Assembly: GCF_001425825.1 (NCBI RefSeq) | Contig: NZ_LMDM01000010.1 | Location: 53,813-117,812, forward strand | Source: Rhizobacter sp. Root1238 | Lineage (GTDB): Bacteria > Pseudomonadota > Gammaproteobacteria > Burkholderiales > Burkholderiaceae_C | Reading direction: 5' to 3' | Length of the DNA: 64,000 nt | Part shown: positions 57,515 to 64,000 of the stretch, piece after piece | Numbering within the stretch: position 1 is the first letter of the stretch | Layout of the letters: every line of letters starts with the position of its first letter | Translations under genes and position numbers: made by a program | The notes under the pieces: model-generated | The model's database searches: none | The model's input: only the letters and a program-made list of their open reading frames with translations | What the model was told of the DNA's origin: nothing

Positions 57515-58549
57515 TCAGGACATCTCGAAGCGGATGCTCGCGAGCGTCACGTGGTTGCCGCCGCGCCGGCGCGCCTCGGCCAGCGCCGCGTCGGCGGCGT
57601 TCAGCAGCTCTTCCTGCGTGTGCGCGGTGTGCGGAAAGCTCGCGACGCCCATCGACACCGTGAAGCCGAGGTCGCGGCCGTTCAACATCACGATCTGCGT
57701 CGCGCACTGGCGGCGCAGGCCTTCCATGCGCGCATGGGCAGTCGCCAGGCCAACGCCCGACAGCAGCACGGCGAACAGGTCTTCCTCCAGCCGGCACGAC
57801 GCATCCATCGCCCGGGTGTTGCTGCGCAGCAGCCGGCCCAGCGCCTCGAGCACGCGCTGGCGCGCCTCGGGGCCCAGGGCCTTGACCTCATCGGCGAGCG
57901 GATCGAGCGACACCGACACCAGCGCGAACTCGCGGTGCTCGCGCGACGACAGGTCGACCTCGCGGCGCAGCTGGTCGTCGAAGTGCGCCCGCTGGTACAG
58001 CCCGGTCACGGTGTCGCGCAGGCCCTGGTCCTGCATCTCGCGGCGGAAGGCCTCGCTCGCCTGCTGCTGCTGCTCCAGCTGCTGCAGCGCGAGCTGCAGC
58101 TGGGTCTCGTGCTGGCGCTGCGTGGTCTGGTCGAGCCACAGGCAGCACAGGTAGCGCGGCGCGCCGCCGTCCTGCGCCGCGAGCGCCTGGCGGGTCACGC
58201 TGAATTCGCGCCGGCCGCCCTTGCGTTCGATGCGGTGCTCGCTGACCTGCGGCAGCGTCTGCACCATCGCCGACTGGTCGGCGGTGCGCAGCGTCGCGGC
58301 CTGGGCCGGGTCGAGCCAGTCTTCGTCGGTCAGGCCGTCGGCGGTGCGGCCGACCAGCGTGTCCATGCGACCGTTGGCGTAGACGTAGCGGCCGGAGGCG
58401 ATTTCCTTGATGGCCAACGGAGCGTCCAGCCGGTCGGCCAGCGTGAACACCAGGGCCCCGAGCGCCTGGGGCGCGAGCCCGAGCGACGCGGTGAGCGCCC
58501 GCGCGTTGTCCACGCGGGCAGGCACGGCCAAGGGCTTGGTTTCAGTCAT
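57515..58549 (-). CDS. PAS-GGDEF protein with degenerate active site
   Basis: A 344-residue signalling protein. A PAS domain (about 45-145, RYVYANGRMDTLVGR) is followed by a coiled coil (about 150-185, Gln-rich) and a GGDEF-fold domain (about 185-340, DTVTGLYQRAHFDDQLRRE). The catalytic GGDEF motif is replaced by LEEDLF in CRLEEDLFAVLLSG, so cyclase activity is unlikely. It may bind GTP or act as a protein partner. Start MTETKPLAV at 58549. It is separated from the ANTAR gene upstream by 164 bp that contain a G/C hairpin (58662-58675) and no clear promoter. Confidence 0.85.
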   Translation of the reverse strand: MTETKPLAVPARVDNARALTASLGLAPQALGALVFTLADRLDAPLAIKEIASGRYVYANGRMDTLVGRTADGLTDEDWLDPAQAATLRTADQSAMVQTLPQVSEHRIERKGGRREFSVTRQALAAQDGGAPRYLCCLWLDQTTQRQHETQLQLALQQLEQQQQASEAFRREMQDQGLRDTVTGLYQRAHFDDQLRREVDLSSREHREFALVSVSLDPLADEVKALGPEARQRVLEALGRLLRSNTRAMDASCRLEEDLFAVLLSGVGLATAHARMEGLRRQCATQIVMLNGRDLGFTVSMGVASFPHTAHTQEELLNAADAALAEARRRGGNHVTLASIRFEMS

Positions 58550-58713
58550 GCGATGGGTCGGGTGTGCTGCTTTGAAGCGGCCGGGCGTCCTCTTCACCCC
58601 CGTTCAGCCGCTTCCCATGTCTCTTCTGGTCATCATAGCGGCACGGAGTTGCACCGCCCCCCCGAGATCGGGGGTTTTCGAGCAGCTTTACCCCCGCACT
58701 GCCCGATCAGGCC

Positions 58714-59988
58714 CTATCCCATCAGGACCTGCATGCTGCGCTCGTACTGGCCGGTCAGCTGCTCGAACACACCGAGCAGCACCTCGCTCGCCTCGCCGAG
58801 CGCGCGGCGCCCCGGCAACGCGGCGACCTGGCCGCCGGCGCGCGTCAGCGCCAGCCAGGCGCCGCGGGCCGCGGCCAGCGATTCGCGGATGTCGTGCGTG
58901 CTCAGCGGGATGTCGTCGAGGTAGCGCATCGCGTCGTCGAACGCGGCGCCGGCCTCGTCGCCGAGCGCCCGGGCCTGCGCCGCCGCGTCGCCGACGAGCA
59001 GTTCGCCCAGCAGCACCTGCTTGGCCCAGCGCTGCGACAGCATGCGCTGGCGCCCGCAGACGTTCAGCACATGCAGCGTCGCGACCAGCCCGGCGGTCTC
59101 GAGGTTGCTGGTGAGCTGGTCGGCCTGCACCAGCACGCGTTCGGCCAGCACGTCGACGTCGGCCGCCCGCGCGCGCTCGGGCGGGTCGGCGAGCGCCGCC
59201 TTCAGCCGCTGCCACGGCACCTCGACCGCGCTCAGCAGGTCGCCGAAGGTCGCCTGCGACACCGCCTTGCGCAAGGCCGTCACGTTGGCATCGACGCGTG
59301 CGCAGGATTCGTCCAGCAGCCCGGCATGCGCGCCGCTGTCGACGCCGAGCGCACTCAGCGCATACAGCTTGACGATGCGCTGCGACAGCATGCGCAGCTG
59401 CCCGGCCCGGTTCACCGCCTCGGCATAGCGCGCCGCCTCGATCACCTGCTGCGAGACCTGGCCGACGCGCTGGTTGCTGTGCATCGAGGCCGTGCGCAGC
59501 ACGCGGAAGGCCTCGTCCTCGGACACCTGGCGCGCCCGCATCAGGATGCCCTTCGCGCGGTCGACCAGCTTGCGCTCCTCGAAGCGGTGCGTCACGTCGT
59601 CGAGCGCCGCCTGCCGCTTCTGCTCGTGCTCGAAGCGCGCCTGCGCGAGCTGCAGCACCGGCCGCAGCCGCGCCGGCGCATAGCCGTTGACGACATAGGC
59701 GTGGATGCCGCTGGCCAGCGCGCGCTCGATCTTGCCTGCGTCGGGGTCCTGCGTGAACAGCACCACCGGCCGCGGCGCGGTGGCGGCCAGCAGCGCGCAG
59801 GCGTCGAACACCGCCGCATCGCCCGGCGCGTCGTGGCAGACCAGCACGTCCGGACCGAGCCGGATCGCTTCCCGCACCAAGTTGCCGCAGGCCACCGCAC
59901 CAAGCACGTGAATCCCGCTCGATTGCAGGTCGGCCTGCAACGCAGGCAGCCCCTGGGACGGACCGAGCAGGATCAGGGCAGAAGTCAT
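58714..59988 (-). CDS. ANTAR regulator fused to two PilJ-like sensor domains
   Basis: A 424-residue protein. Residues 1-120 form a receiver-like domain in which the phosphoacceptor Asp is replaced (VLVCHDAPG). An ANTAR RNA-binding domain follows at about 125-187 (KLVDRAKGILMRARQVSEDEA). The C-terminal half has two PilJ-type helical domains starting with AVNRAGQLRMLSQRIVKLYA (near 191) and VCGRQRMLSQRWAKQ (near 310). This motif resembles the NarX/NarQ nitrate-binding P-box. It is divergent from narK, so a direct nitrate-responsive antiterminator is likely. Start at 59988; longer frame upstream is unlikely. Confidence 0.85.
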   Translation of the reverse strand: MTSALILLGPSQGLPALQADLQSSGIHVLGAVACGNLVREAIRLGPDVLVCHDAPGDAAVFDACALLAATAPRPVVLFTQDPDAGKIERALASGIHAYVVNGYAPARLRPVLQLAQARFEHEQKRQAALDDVTHRFEERKLVDRAKGILMRARQVSEDEAFRVLRTASMHSNQRVGQVSQQVIEAARYAEAVNRAGQLRMLSQRIVKLYALSALGVDSGAHAGLLDESCARVDANVTALRKAVSQATFGDLLSAVEVPWQRLKAALADPPERARAADVDVLAERVLVQADQLTSNLETAGLVATLHVLNVCGRQRMLSQRWAKQVLLGELLVGDAAAQARALGDEAGAAFDDAMRYLDDIPLSTHDIRESLAAARGAWLALTRAGGQVAALPGRRALGEASEVLLGVFEQLTGQYERSMQVLMG

Positions 59989-60100
59989 GGAAAGTCGATG
60001 TGGCGCAGCCGCCGTCAGAGGGGAAATGACACCAGGGTGAGCACGATTCGTGATGCATCGTGCAAGGACCGAACCATACCAGCGCGGCACCGCATGCCGC

Positions 60101-60115
60101 TGGCATGGCGCTTGC
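60101..60115 (+). promoter_or_regulatory. Sigma-54 promoter of narK
   Basis: TGGCATGGCGCTTGC has GG (60102-60103) and GC (60114-60115) 10 bp apart. Transcription should begin near 60127, giving a leader of about 93 nt before narK. A GCACGA-N11-TCGTGC dyad at 60041-60063 could be an activator site. The leader begins with a hairpin CGGGTG/CACCCG (60127-60146). Confidence 0.8.
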
Positions 60116-60192
60116 AAAGAAGGCCTCGGGTGTGACGCTGCACCCGACCTTGCCACCGCACCGCGGGTGATGCTCATGACGATGTGGGCATT

Positions 60193-60222
60193 CATGTGCC
60201 AACAGCTTCGGCGCTGCACATG
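60193..60222 (+). promoter_or_regulatory. Hairpin covering the narK start codon
   Basis: CATGTG (60193-60198) pairs with CACATG (60217-60222), which contains the narK ATG, and an inner stem CAGC/GCTG (60203-60206, 60213-60216) carries loop TTCGGC. No Shine-Dalgarno sequence is visible outside it. It could limit translation initiation. Whether it is regulated is unknown. Confidence 0.5.
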
Positions 60223-61497
60223 TCAACCTCGTTCAAGAGCTTCCTGCGCGCGGGCCACGGCCCGACGCTGTTCTCGGCCTTCCTGTATTTCGCGTTCTCC
60301 TGCTGCATCTGGGTGCTGAACGGCGCGATGGCGCCCTTCATCAGCGAGACCTTCTCGCTGTCGCCGGCCCAGAAGGGCCTGATGCTGTCGGTGCCGATCA
60401 TCGCCGGCGCGCTGATGCGCTTTCCGCTCGGCGTGCTGGCGCAGTACATCGGCCGCAAGTCGGCCACCCTCGTCGAGATGGGCCTGATCGCGGTCGCGAT
60501 GCTGTTCGGCTTCTTCTTCGTGCACAGCTTCAACGACCTGCTCGCGATGGGCGTGCTGCTGGGCATCGCCGGCGCGAGCTTCGGCGTCGCGCTGTCGCTC
60601 GGCGCCGGCTGGTTCCCGCCGCAGCACAAGGGCCTCGCGATGGGGCTGGTGGGTGCCGGCAACGTCGGCACCGCGGTGTCGGTGCTGGTGGCGCCGCCGC
60701 TCGCGCAGTGGCTGGGCTGGCAGGCGGTGTACGGCGTCGCGGCCGCGGCGATCGCGATCCCGATGATGGTGATGATCGTGTTCGCGAAGGAGCCACCCGA
60801 CGTCGACAACCATGCGAGCCTGCGCGAGCACATCGCCTGCCTGTTCGAAGGCGACGGCTGGGCCTTCAGCCTGATCTACGCGGTGACCTTCGGCGGCTTC
60901 ATCGGGCTGACGACCTTCCTGCCGTCCTATTACCACGACCAGTTCGGCGTCAGCAAGGTGCAGGCGGGCCAGCTGACGATGCTGGCGGCCTTCATGGGTG
61001 CCGCGCTGCGCGTGGTTGGCGGCTGGCTGTCCGACCGCTGGGGCGGCGTCAACACGCTGACGGTGGTGCTGCTGATGGTGGCCGTCTGCCTGGCGCTGAC
61101 CGGCCTCGCCACCGGCTCGCTGGCCGCCACCACGCTGCTGCTGATGCTGTGCTTCGCCGCGCTCGGAGCCGGCAACGGCGCGCTGTTCCAGCTGGTGCCG
61201 CTGCGCTGGCCGATGGCAACCGCGGTGGCCGGTTCGATGATCGGCGAGATCGGCGCGCTCGGCGGCGGCCTGGTGCCGAACGCGATGGGCTTGTCGAAGC
61301 AGTACCTCGGCACCTACGCCTGGGGCTTCGCGCTGTTCGCCGCGCTCGCGCTGGTGATGCTGGCGGTGATGCGCGCGCTGCAGATCCGCTGGACCCGCAC
61401 CTGGGCCGAGAAAGGCGGGCGTGCGCGGCCGGTGGCCGAGGCCGCCGACCTCGGCTTGCGCACGACGCGGCTGCAGGCCAGCAAGGCCGGCCGATGA
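60220..61497 (+). CDS. narK: NarK/NasA family nitrate transporter
   Basis: A 425-residue major facilitator with 12 helices that imports nitrate (or exchanges it with nitrite). Nitrate signatures are visible: GASFGVALSLGAGWFPPQHK near 120 and ALGAGNGALFQLVPLRWP near 318; the conserved arginine of helix 2 lies in LMRFPLGVLAQYIGRKSA. The start at 60220 (MSTSFKSFLRAG) is preferred; GTG at 60184 is possible. Context (nirB, ANTAR, sigma-54) indicates assimilation, so nasA is an equally fair name. Confidence 0.93.
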   Translation: MSTSFKSFLRAGHGPTLFSAFLYFAFSCCIWVLNGAMAPFISETFSLSPAQKGLMLSVPIIAGALMRFPLGVLAQYIGRKSATLVEMGLIAVAMLFGFFFVHSFNDLLAMGVLLGIAGASFGVALSLGAGWFPPQHKGLAMGLVGAGNVGTAVSVLVAPPLAQWLGWQAVYGVAAAAIAIPMMVMIVFAKEPPDVDNHASLREHIACLFEGDGWAFSLIYAVTFGGFIGLTTFLPSYYHDQFGVSKVQAGQLTMLAAFMGAALRVVGGWLSDRWGGVNTLTVVLLMVAVCLALTGLATGSLAATTLLLMLCFAALGAGNGALFQLVPLRWPMATAVAGSMIGEIGALGGGLVPNAMGLSKQYLGTYAWGFALFAALALVMLAVMRALQIRWTRTWAEKGGRARPVAEAADLGLRTTRLQASKAGR

Positions 61498-61514
61498 CGC
61501 GCCCGGCCACCGCG

Positions 61515-63239
61515 TCAGCGCGGCAGGAACAGCAGCCAGTAGACGAGCAGCAGGTTCAGCAGCAGCGAAACGCCGAGCGCGATGCGGCCGAGCAGCCGCG
61601 GGTCGCGCTGCGCGAGCGGCGTGGCGGGCGGCGCGGCGAGCTGGCGCGACGCGCCGCGCTGCAGCGCGAGCAGCAGCTCCTCGGCGGTCTCGAAGCGCTG
61701 GCGGGCATCGAGCGCGACGGCCTTCAGCACGACGTGGTCGAGCCAGATCGGCACCTCCGGGCGCAGCCGCGACGGCGGCTTCGGATCGCTGCGGAAGCGC
61801 CCGCGTTGATAGGGCTGCACCTCGCCGTACGGCAGCCGGCCGGTCAGCCACTGGTACAGCGTGACGCCGAGCGCGAACAGGTCGCTGCGCGCGGTGGCCG
61901 CCTCGCCGGCCGCGTTGTCGTCGCTCGCCCACTGTTCGGGGTTCATGTAGCTGGGCGTGCCGGCATGCAGGCTGCGCAGCACGCGCGGCTCGCGGCCCGA
62001 GACGGCGACGCCGAGGTCGAGCAAACGCCACTGGCCGTCGTCGCCGCGGTGCAGGTTGGCGGGCTTCACGTCGCGGTGCACGACGCCCAGCCGGTGCAGG
62101 CGGGCCAATGCGGCGGTGATCGCGATCGCGGCATCGACCGCGTCGCCGACGCTGCCGCGCTCGCCGGCGTCCTGCAACTGCGCCAGCGTGCGGCCCGCAT
62201 GCCAGTCGTAGGCGACGTAGAAGGCGGTCGGTTCGCGCAGCTCGCGCAGCCGCACGAAGCCGTCGGCCGCACCGACGCGCGACGCCAGCCAGGCCTCGTG
62301 CGCCAGCATCGCGCGCTCCTGCGGGTCGTTGGCGCGCGACAGGTGCAGCGTCTTCAGCGCGACCAGCGGCTCGCCGGGTTCGTCACTGCGCGCCTGGTAC
62401 AGGCAGTGCACGCCGTTGTCGGCGACGCGGGCGGTGATCGTGAAGCCGTCGAGCCGGTCGCCGACCTTCAGGCGCGGCGGCACCGGCAGGTCGCGGCCGC
62501 GGCGCAGCGCATCGTTCAACTGGCCCTCGGCCAGCCCGCGCACGCGCAGCACCAGCGCGGTCGCGTTGTCGCGTCCGCCGGCGGCCAGCGCGGCGCGCAC
62601 CAGCGCCTCGGCCGCGTCGCGCGCCGAGCCGTCGCGCGCCAGCGCGGCCAGGCGGCGCGGTGCGAGCTGGCCGTGCACGCCGTCGCTGGTCAGCACGAAC
62701 AGGTCGCCGGTCTGCAGCTCGGCCTGCAGGTAGTCGACGCGCACGCCGTCGTCGAGCCCGATCGCGCGCGTCAGGCGCCCGCGCTGGTCGGGGTGGTCGA
62801 AGCCGTGGTCCTGCGTCAGCTGCACCAGCTCGTCGCCGCGCAGCAGGTGGGCGCGGGTGTCGCCGACGTGCGCCAGCGTGAAGCCGTGGCCGCGCAGCAC
62901 CAGCGCGGTCAGCGTCGTCATGCCCATCGCGTCGTGCGCGCTGCGCTGGCGGCGCCGGTTGTGGTCGACCAGCCAGCGGTTCTGTGCGGCGATCACGCGG
63001 TCGAGGATCGCGGTGGTGTGCCAGGTGTCGGGCGCGGCGAAGTAGTCCTGCACGACGCTCATCGCGGTGGTCTGCGCCGCCTCCAGGCCGAGACCGCCGG
63101 ACGACACGCCGTCGGCGATCGCCGCGATCAGCCCGCGCGCCGCGTCGTCGCCGTCGGGCGCGAGGCAGGCGGCGAAATCCTCGTTGCGCGGGCGCGGGCC
63201 CGCGAGGCTGAAGTGACCGATCTCGACGTCAAAGCTCAT
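61515..63239 (-). CDS. Fused PP2C-type phosphatase and Ser/Thr protein kinase
   Basis: A 574-residue protein. The PP2C domain (about 1-245) keeps metal-site acids in NEDF (20-23), ADGVSSGG (near 43), TSDGVHG (near 186) and GRDNATALVLR (near 223). The kinase domain (about 265-530) has ALKTL (Lys), VVHRDVKPANLHRG and DLGVAVSG in place of DFG; its glycine-rich loop is degenerate (RVADNGVHC). A single C-terminal membrane helix (about 552-572) ends the protein. It faces away from nirB and lies tail to tail with narK, so it belongs to this locus. Target unknown. Confidence 0.92.
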   Translation of the reverse strand: MSFDVEIGHFSLAGPRPRNEDFAACLAPDGDDAARGLIAAIADGVSSGGLGLEAAQTTAMSVVQDYFAAPDTWHTTAILDRVIAAQNRWLVDHNRRRQRSAHDAMGMTTLTALVLRGHGFTLAHVGDTRAHLLRGDELVQLTQDHGFDHPDQRGRLTRAIGLDDGVRVDYLQAELQTGDLFVLTSDGVHGQLAPRRLAALARDGSARDAAEALVRAALAAGGRDNATALVLRVRGLAEGQLNDALRRGRDLPVPPRLKVGDRLDGFTITARVADNGVHCLYQARSDEPGEPLVALKTLHLSRANDPQERAMLAHEAWLASRVGAADGFVRLRELREPTAFYVAYDWHAGRTLAQLQDAGERGSVGDAVDAAIAITAALARLHRLGVVHRDVKPANLHRGDDGQWRLLDLGVAVSGREPRVLRSLHAGTPSYMNPEQWASDDNAAGEAATARSDLFALGVTLYQWLTGRLPYGEVQPYQRGRFRSDPKPPSRLRPEVPIWLDHVVLKAVALDARQRFETAEELLLALQRGASRQLAAPPATPLAQRDPRLLGRIALGVSLLLNLLLVYWLLFLPR

Positions 63240-63290
63240 GGGCCGCGAGCGTACCCGCAGTTTCCATGCGCGCCGCGGCACCCGGTGGCT

Positions 63291-63305
63291 TGGCACCCCC
63301 TTTGC
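63291..63305 (+). promoter_or_regulatory. Sigma-54 promoter of nirB
   Basis: TGGCACCCCCTTTGC has GG (63292-63293) and GC (63304-63305) 10 bp apart. The start near 63317 leaves only about 27 nt before the nirB ATG, too short for an ANTAR leader, so nirB would be controlled at initiation only. Confidence 0.8.
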
Positions 63306-63343
63306 TTTTATCGCTGCGCAAGCGGCTGGAACTGGAGCGTGTG

Positions 63344-64000
63344 ATGAAGAAGATGAAACTCGTGATGATCGGCAACGGCATGGCCGGCGTGCGCACGCTG
63401 GAAGAGCTGCTGAAGATCGCGCCCGACCTGTACGACATCAGCGTCTTCGGGGCCGAGCCGCACCCGAACTACAACCGCATCCTGCTGAGCCCGGTGCTGG
63501 CCGGCGAGCAGACGCTCGACGAGATCGTGCTGAACCCGCTCAGCTGGTACGAGGAGCACGGCATCAGGCTGCACCTGGGCAAGAAGGTGGTCGACGTGGA
63601 CCGCCGCAGGCGCATCGTGCGCGCGGCCGACGGCACCGAGGAAGCCTACGACCGGCTGCTGGTCACGACCGGCTCGAACCCGTTCATCCTGCCGATCCCC
63701 GGCAAGGACCTGGAAGGCGTGATCGCCTACCGCGACATCGCCGACACCAACACGATGATCGAGGCCGCCACCCGCTACAAGCATGCGGTGGTGATCGGCG
63801 GCGGGCTGCTCGGGCTGGAGGCCGCCAACGGCCTGATGCTGCGCGGCATGCAGGTCAGCGTGGTGCATGTGGCGCCGTGGCTGATGGAGCGCCAGCTCGA
63901 CGACACCGCCGGCAAGCTGCTGCAGAGATCGCTGGAGGCGCGCGGCCTGAAGTTCCTGATCGGCGCGAACACGCAGGCGCTGATCGGCGATCGCGACGGC
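63344..64000 (+). CDS. nirB: Assimilatory nitrite reductase large subunit (partial)
   Basis: The first 219 residues of NirB, cut by the window end. It begins MKKMKLVMIGNGMAGVRTLE, the FAD-binding fold, and reaches the NADH-binding GGGLLGLEAANGL near residue 147. NirB is a FAD, siroheme and 4Fe-4S enzyme that reduces nitrite to ammonium with NADH; the siroheme part lies beyond the window. TGGAG precedes the start codon at 63344. It completes the nitrate assimilation route with the transporters. Confidence 0.95.
   Translation, partial: MKKMKLVMIGNGMAGVRTLEELLKIAPDLYDISVFGAEPHPNYNRILLSPVLAGEQTLDEIVLNPLSWYEEHGIRLHLGKKVVDVDRRRRIVRAADGTEEAYDRLLVTTGSNPFILPIPGKDLEGVIAYRDIADTNTMIEAATRYKHAVVIGGGLLGLEAANGLMLRGMQVSVVHVAPWLMERQLDDTAGKLLQRSLEARGLKFLIGANTQALIGDRDG

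Noticed and set aside
58662-58680. Terminator CCCCCG-AGAT-CGGGGG followed by TTTT
   Set aside because: The T-run is on the plus strand, where no gene lies upstream; both flanking genes are on the minus strand. It may be chance or a minor antisense stop.
60127-60146. ANTAR-type hairpin in the narK leader
   Set aside because: The hairpin is real, but its loop (GACGCT) lacks A at position 1 and no second hexaloop hairpin or terminator follows.

Overview
The window is a GC-rich (roughly two thirds G+C) chromosomal segment of a betaproteobacterium. Gene content and order point to the order Burkholderiales, probably the Leptothrix/Rubrivivax/Methylibium group: tpiA-secG-tRNA-Leu-nuoA-N, iscRSUA-hscBA-fdx, zapA followed by 6S RNA, an intracellular PHA depolymerase, and family-typical palindromic intergenic repeats. 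No name can be given from sequence alone. There is no prophage, no insertion sequence and no CRISPR array; coding is dense and codon use looks uniform throughout.

Layout. 1-311: a nested inverted-repeat element. 312-16000: a DUF1178 gene, then the complete 14-gene NADH dehydrogenase I operon (nuoN to nuoA, all minus strand) and tRNA-Leu(GAG). Related palindromic repeats sit just after the stop codons of nuoN, nuoI and nuoA. 16073-22227: secG, tpiA, a quinone oxidoreductase, pnp, rpsO and an aminotransferase. 22283-25139: a periplasmic binding protein, a small heat-shock protein and tsaD. 25324-29573: a nitrate uptake block, made of a NasT-type ANTAR antiterminator, a sigma-54 promoter, an antitermination leader with a terminator, and the nitrate ABC transporter nrtABD. 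29581-30346: a toxin-antitoxin pair and a short gene-free unit that reads as a sigma-54-driven small RNA. 30356-35839: the iron-sulfur cluster operon iscRSUA-hscBA-fdx with an IscR site. 35889-43258: a tyrosine phosphatase, uvrB, an aromatic aminotransferase, phaZ, an orphan rnfB, a CsbD-like protein, a small lipoprotein and nth. 43222-55305: a twelve-gene cobalamin block on the minus strand (btuB under a cobalamin riboswitch, cobU, btuFCD, cobO, cbiB, cobD, cobQ, cobT, cobS, cobC). 55373-57488: a ZapB-like protein, zapA, 6S RNA, an EVE protein and a TSUP transporter. 57515-64000: a PAS/degenerate GGDEF protein, then a second nitrate locus: an ANTAR protein with two PilJ-like sensor domains, a NarK/NasA transporter, a fused PP2C phosphatase/protein kinase and the start of nirB.

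The main theme beyond housekeeping is nitrate assimilation. Four elements that fit the sigma-54 consensus (near 26416, 30231, 60101 and 63291) precede nrtA, the putative small RNA, narK and nirB. The nrtA leader carries two hairpins with hexanucleotide loops that have A at position 1 and G at position 4, followed by a strong terminator. This is the RNA signature recognised by ANTAR proteins, and two ANTAR genes lie in the window. Together they suggest nitrogen limitation (sigma-54/NtrC) AND nitrate presence (ANTAR) control of uptake. The least described items are the ~90-nt putative small RNA at 30256-30346, with an exposed anti-Shine-Dalgarno stretch, and the ANTAR-PilJ protein, whose repeated motif resembles the nitrate-binding P-box of NarX.
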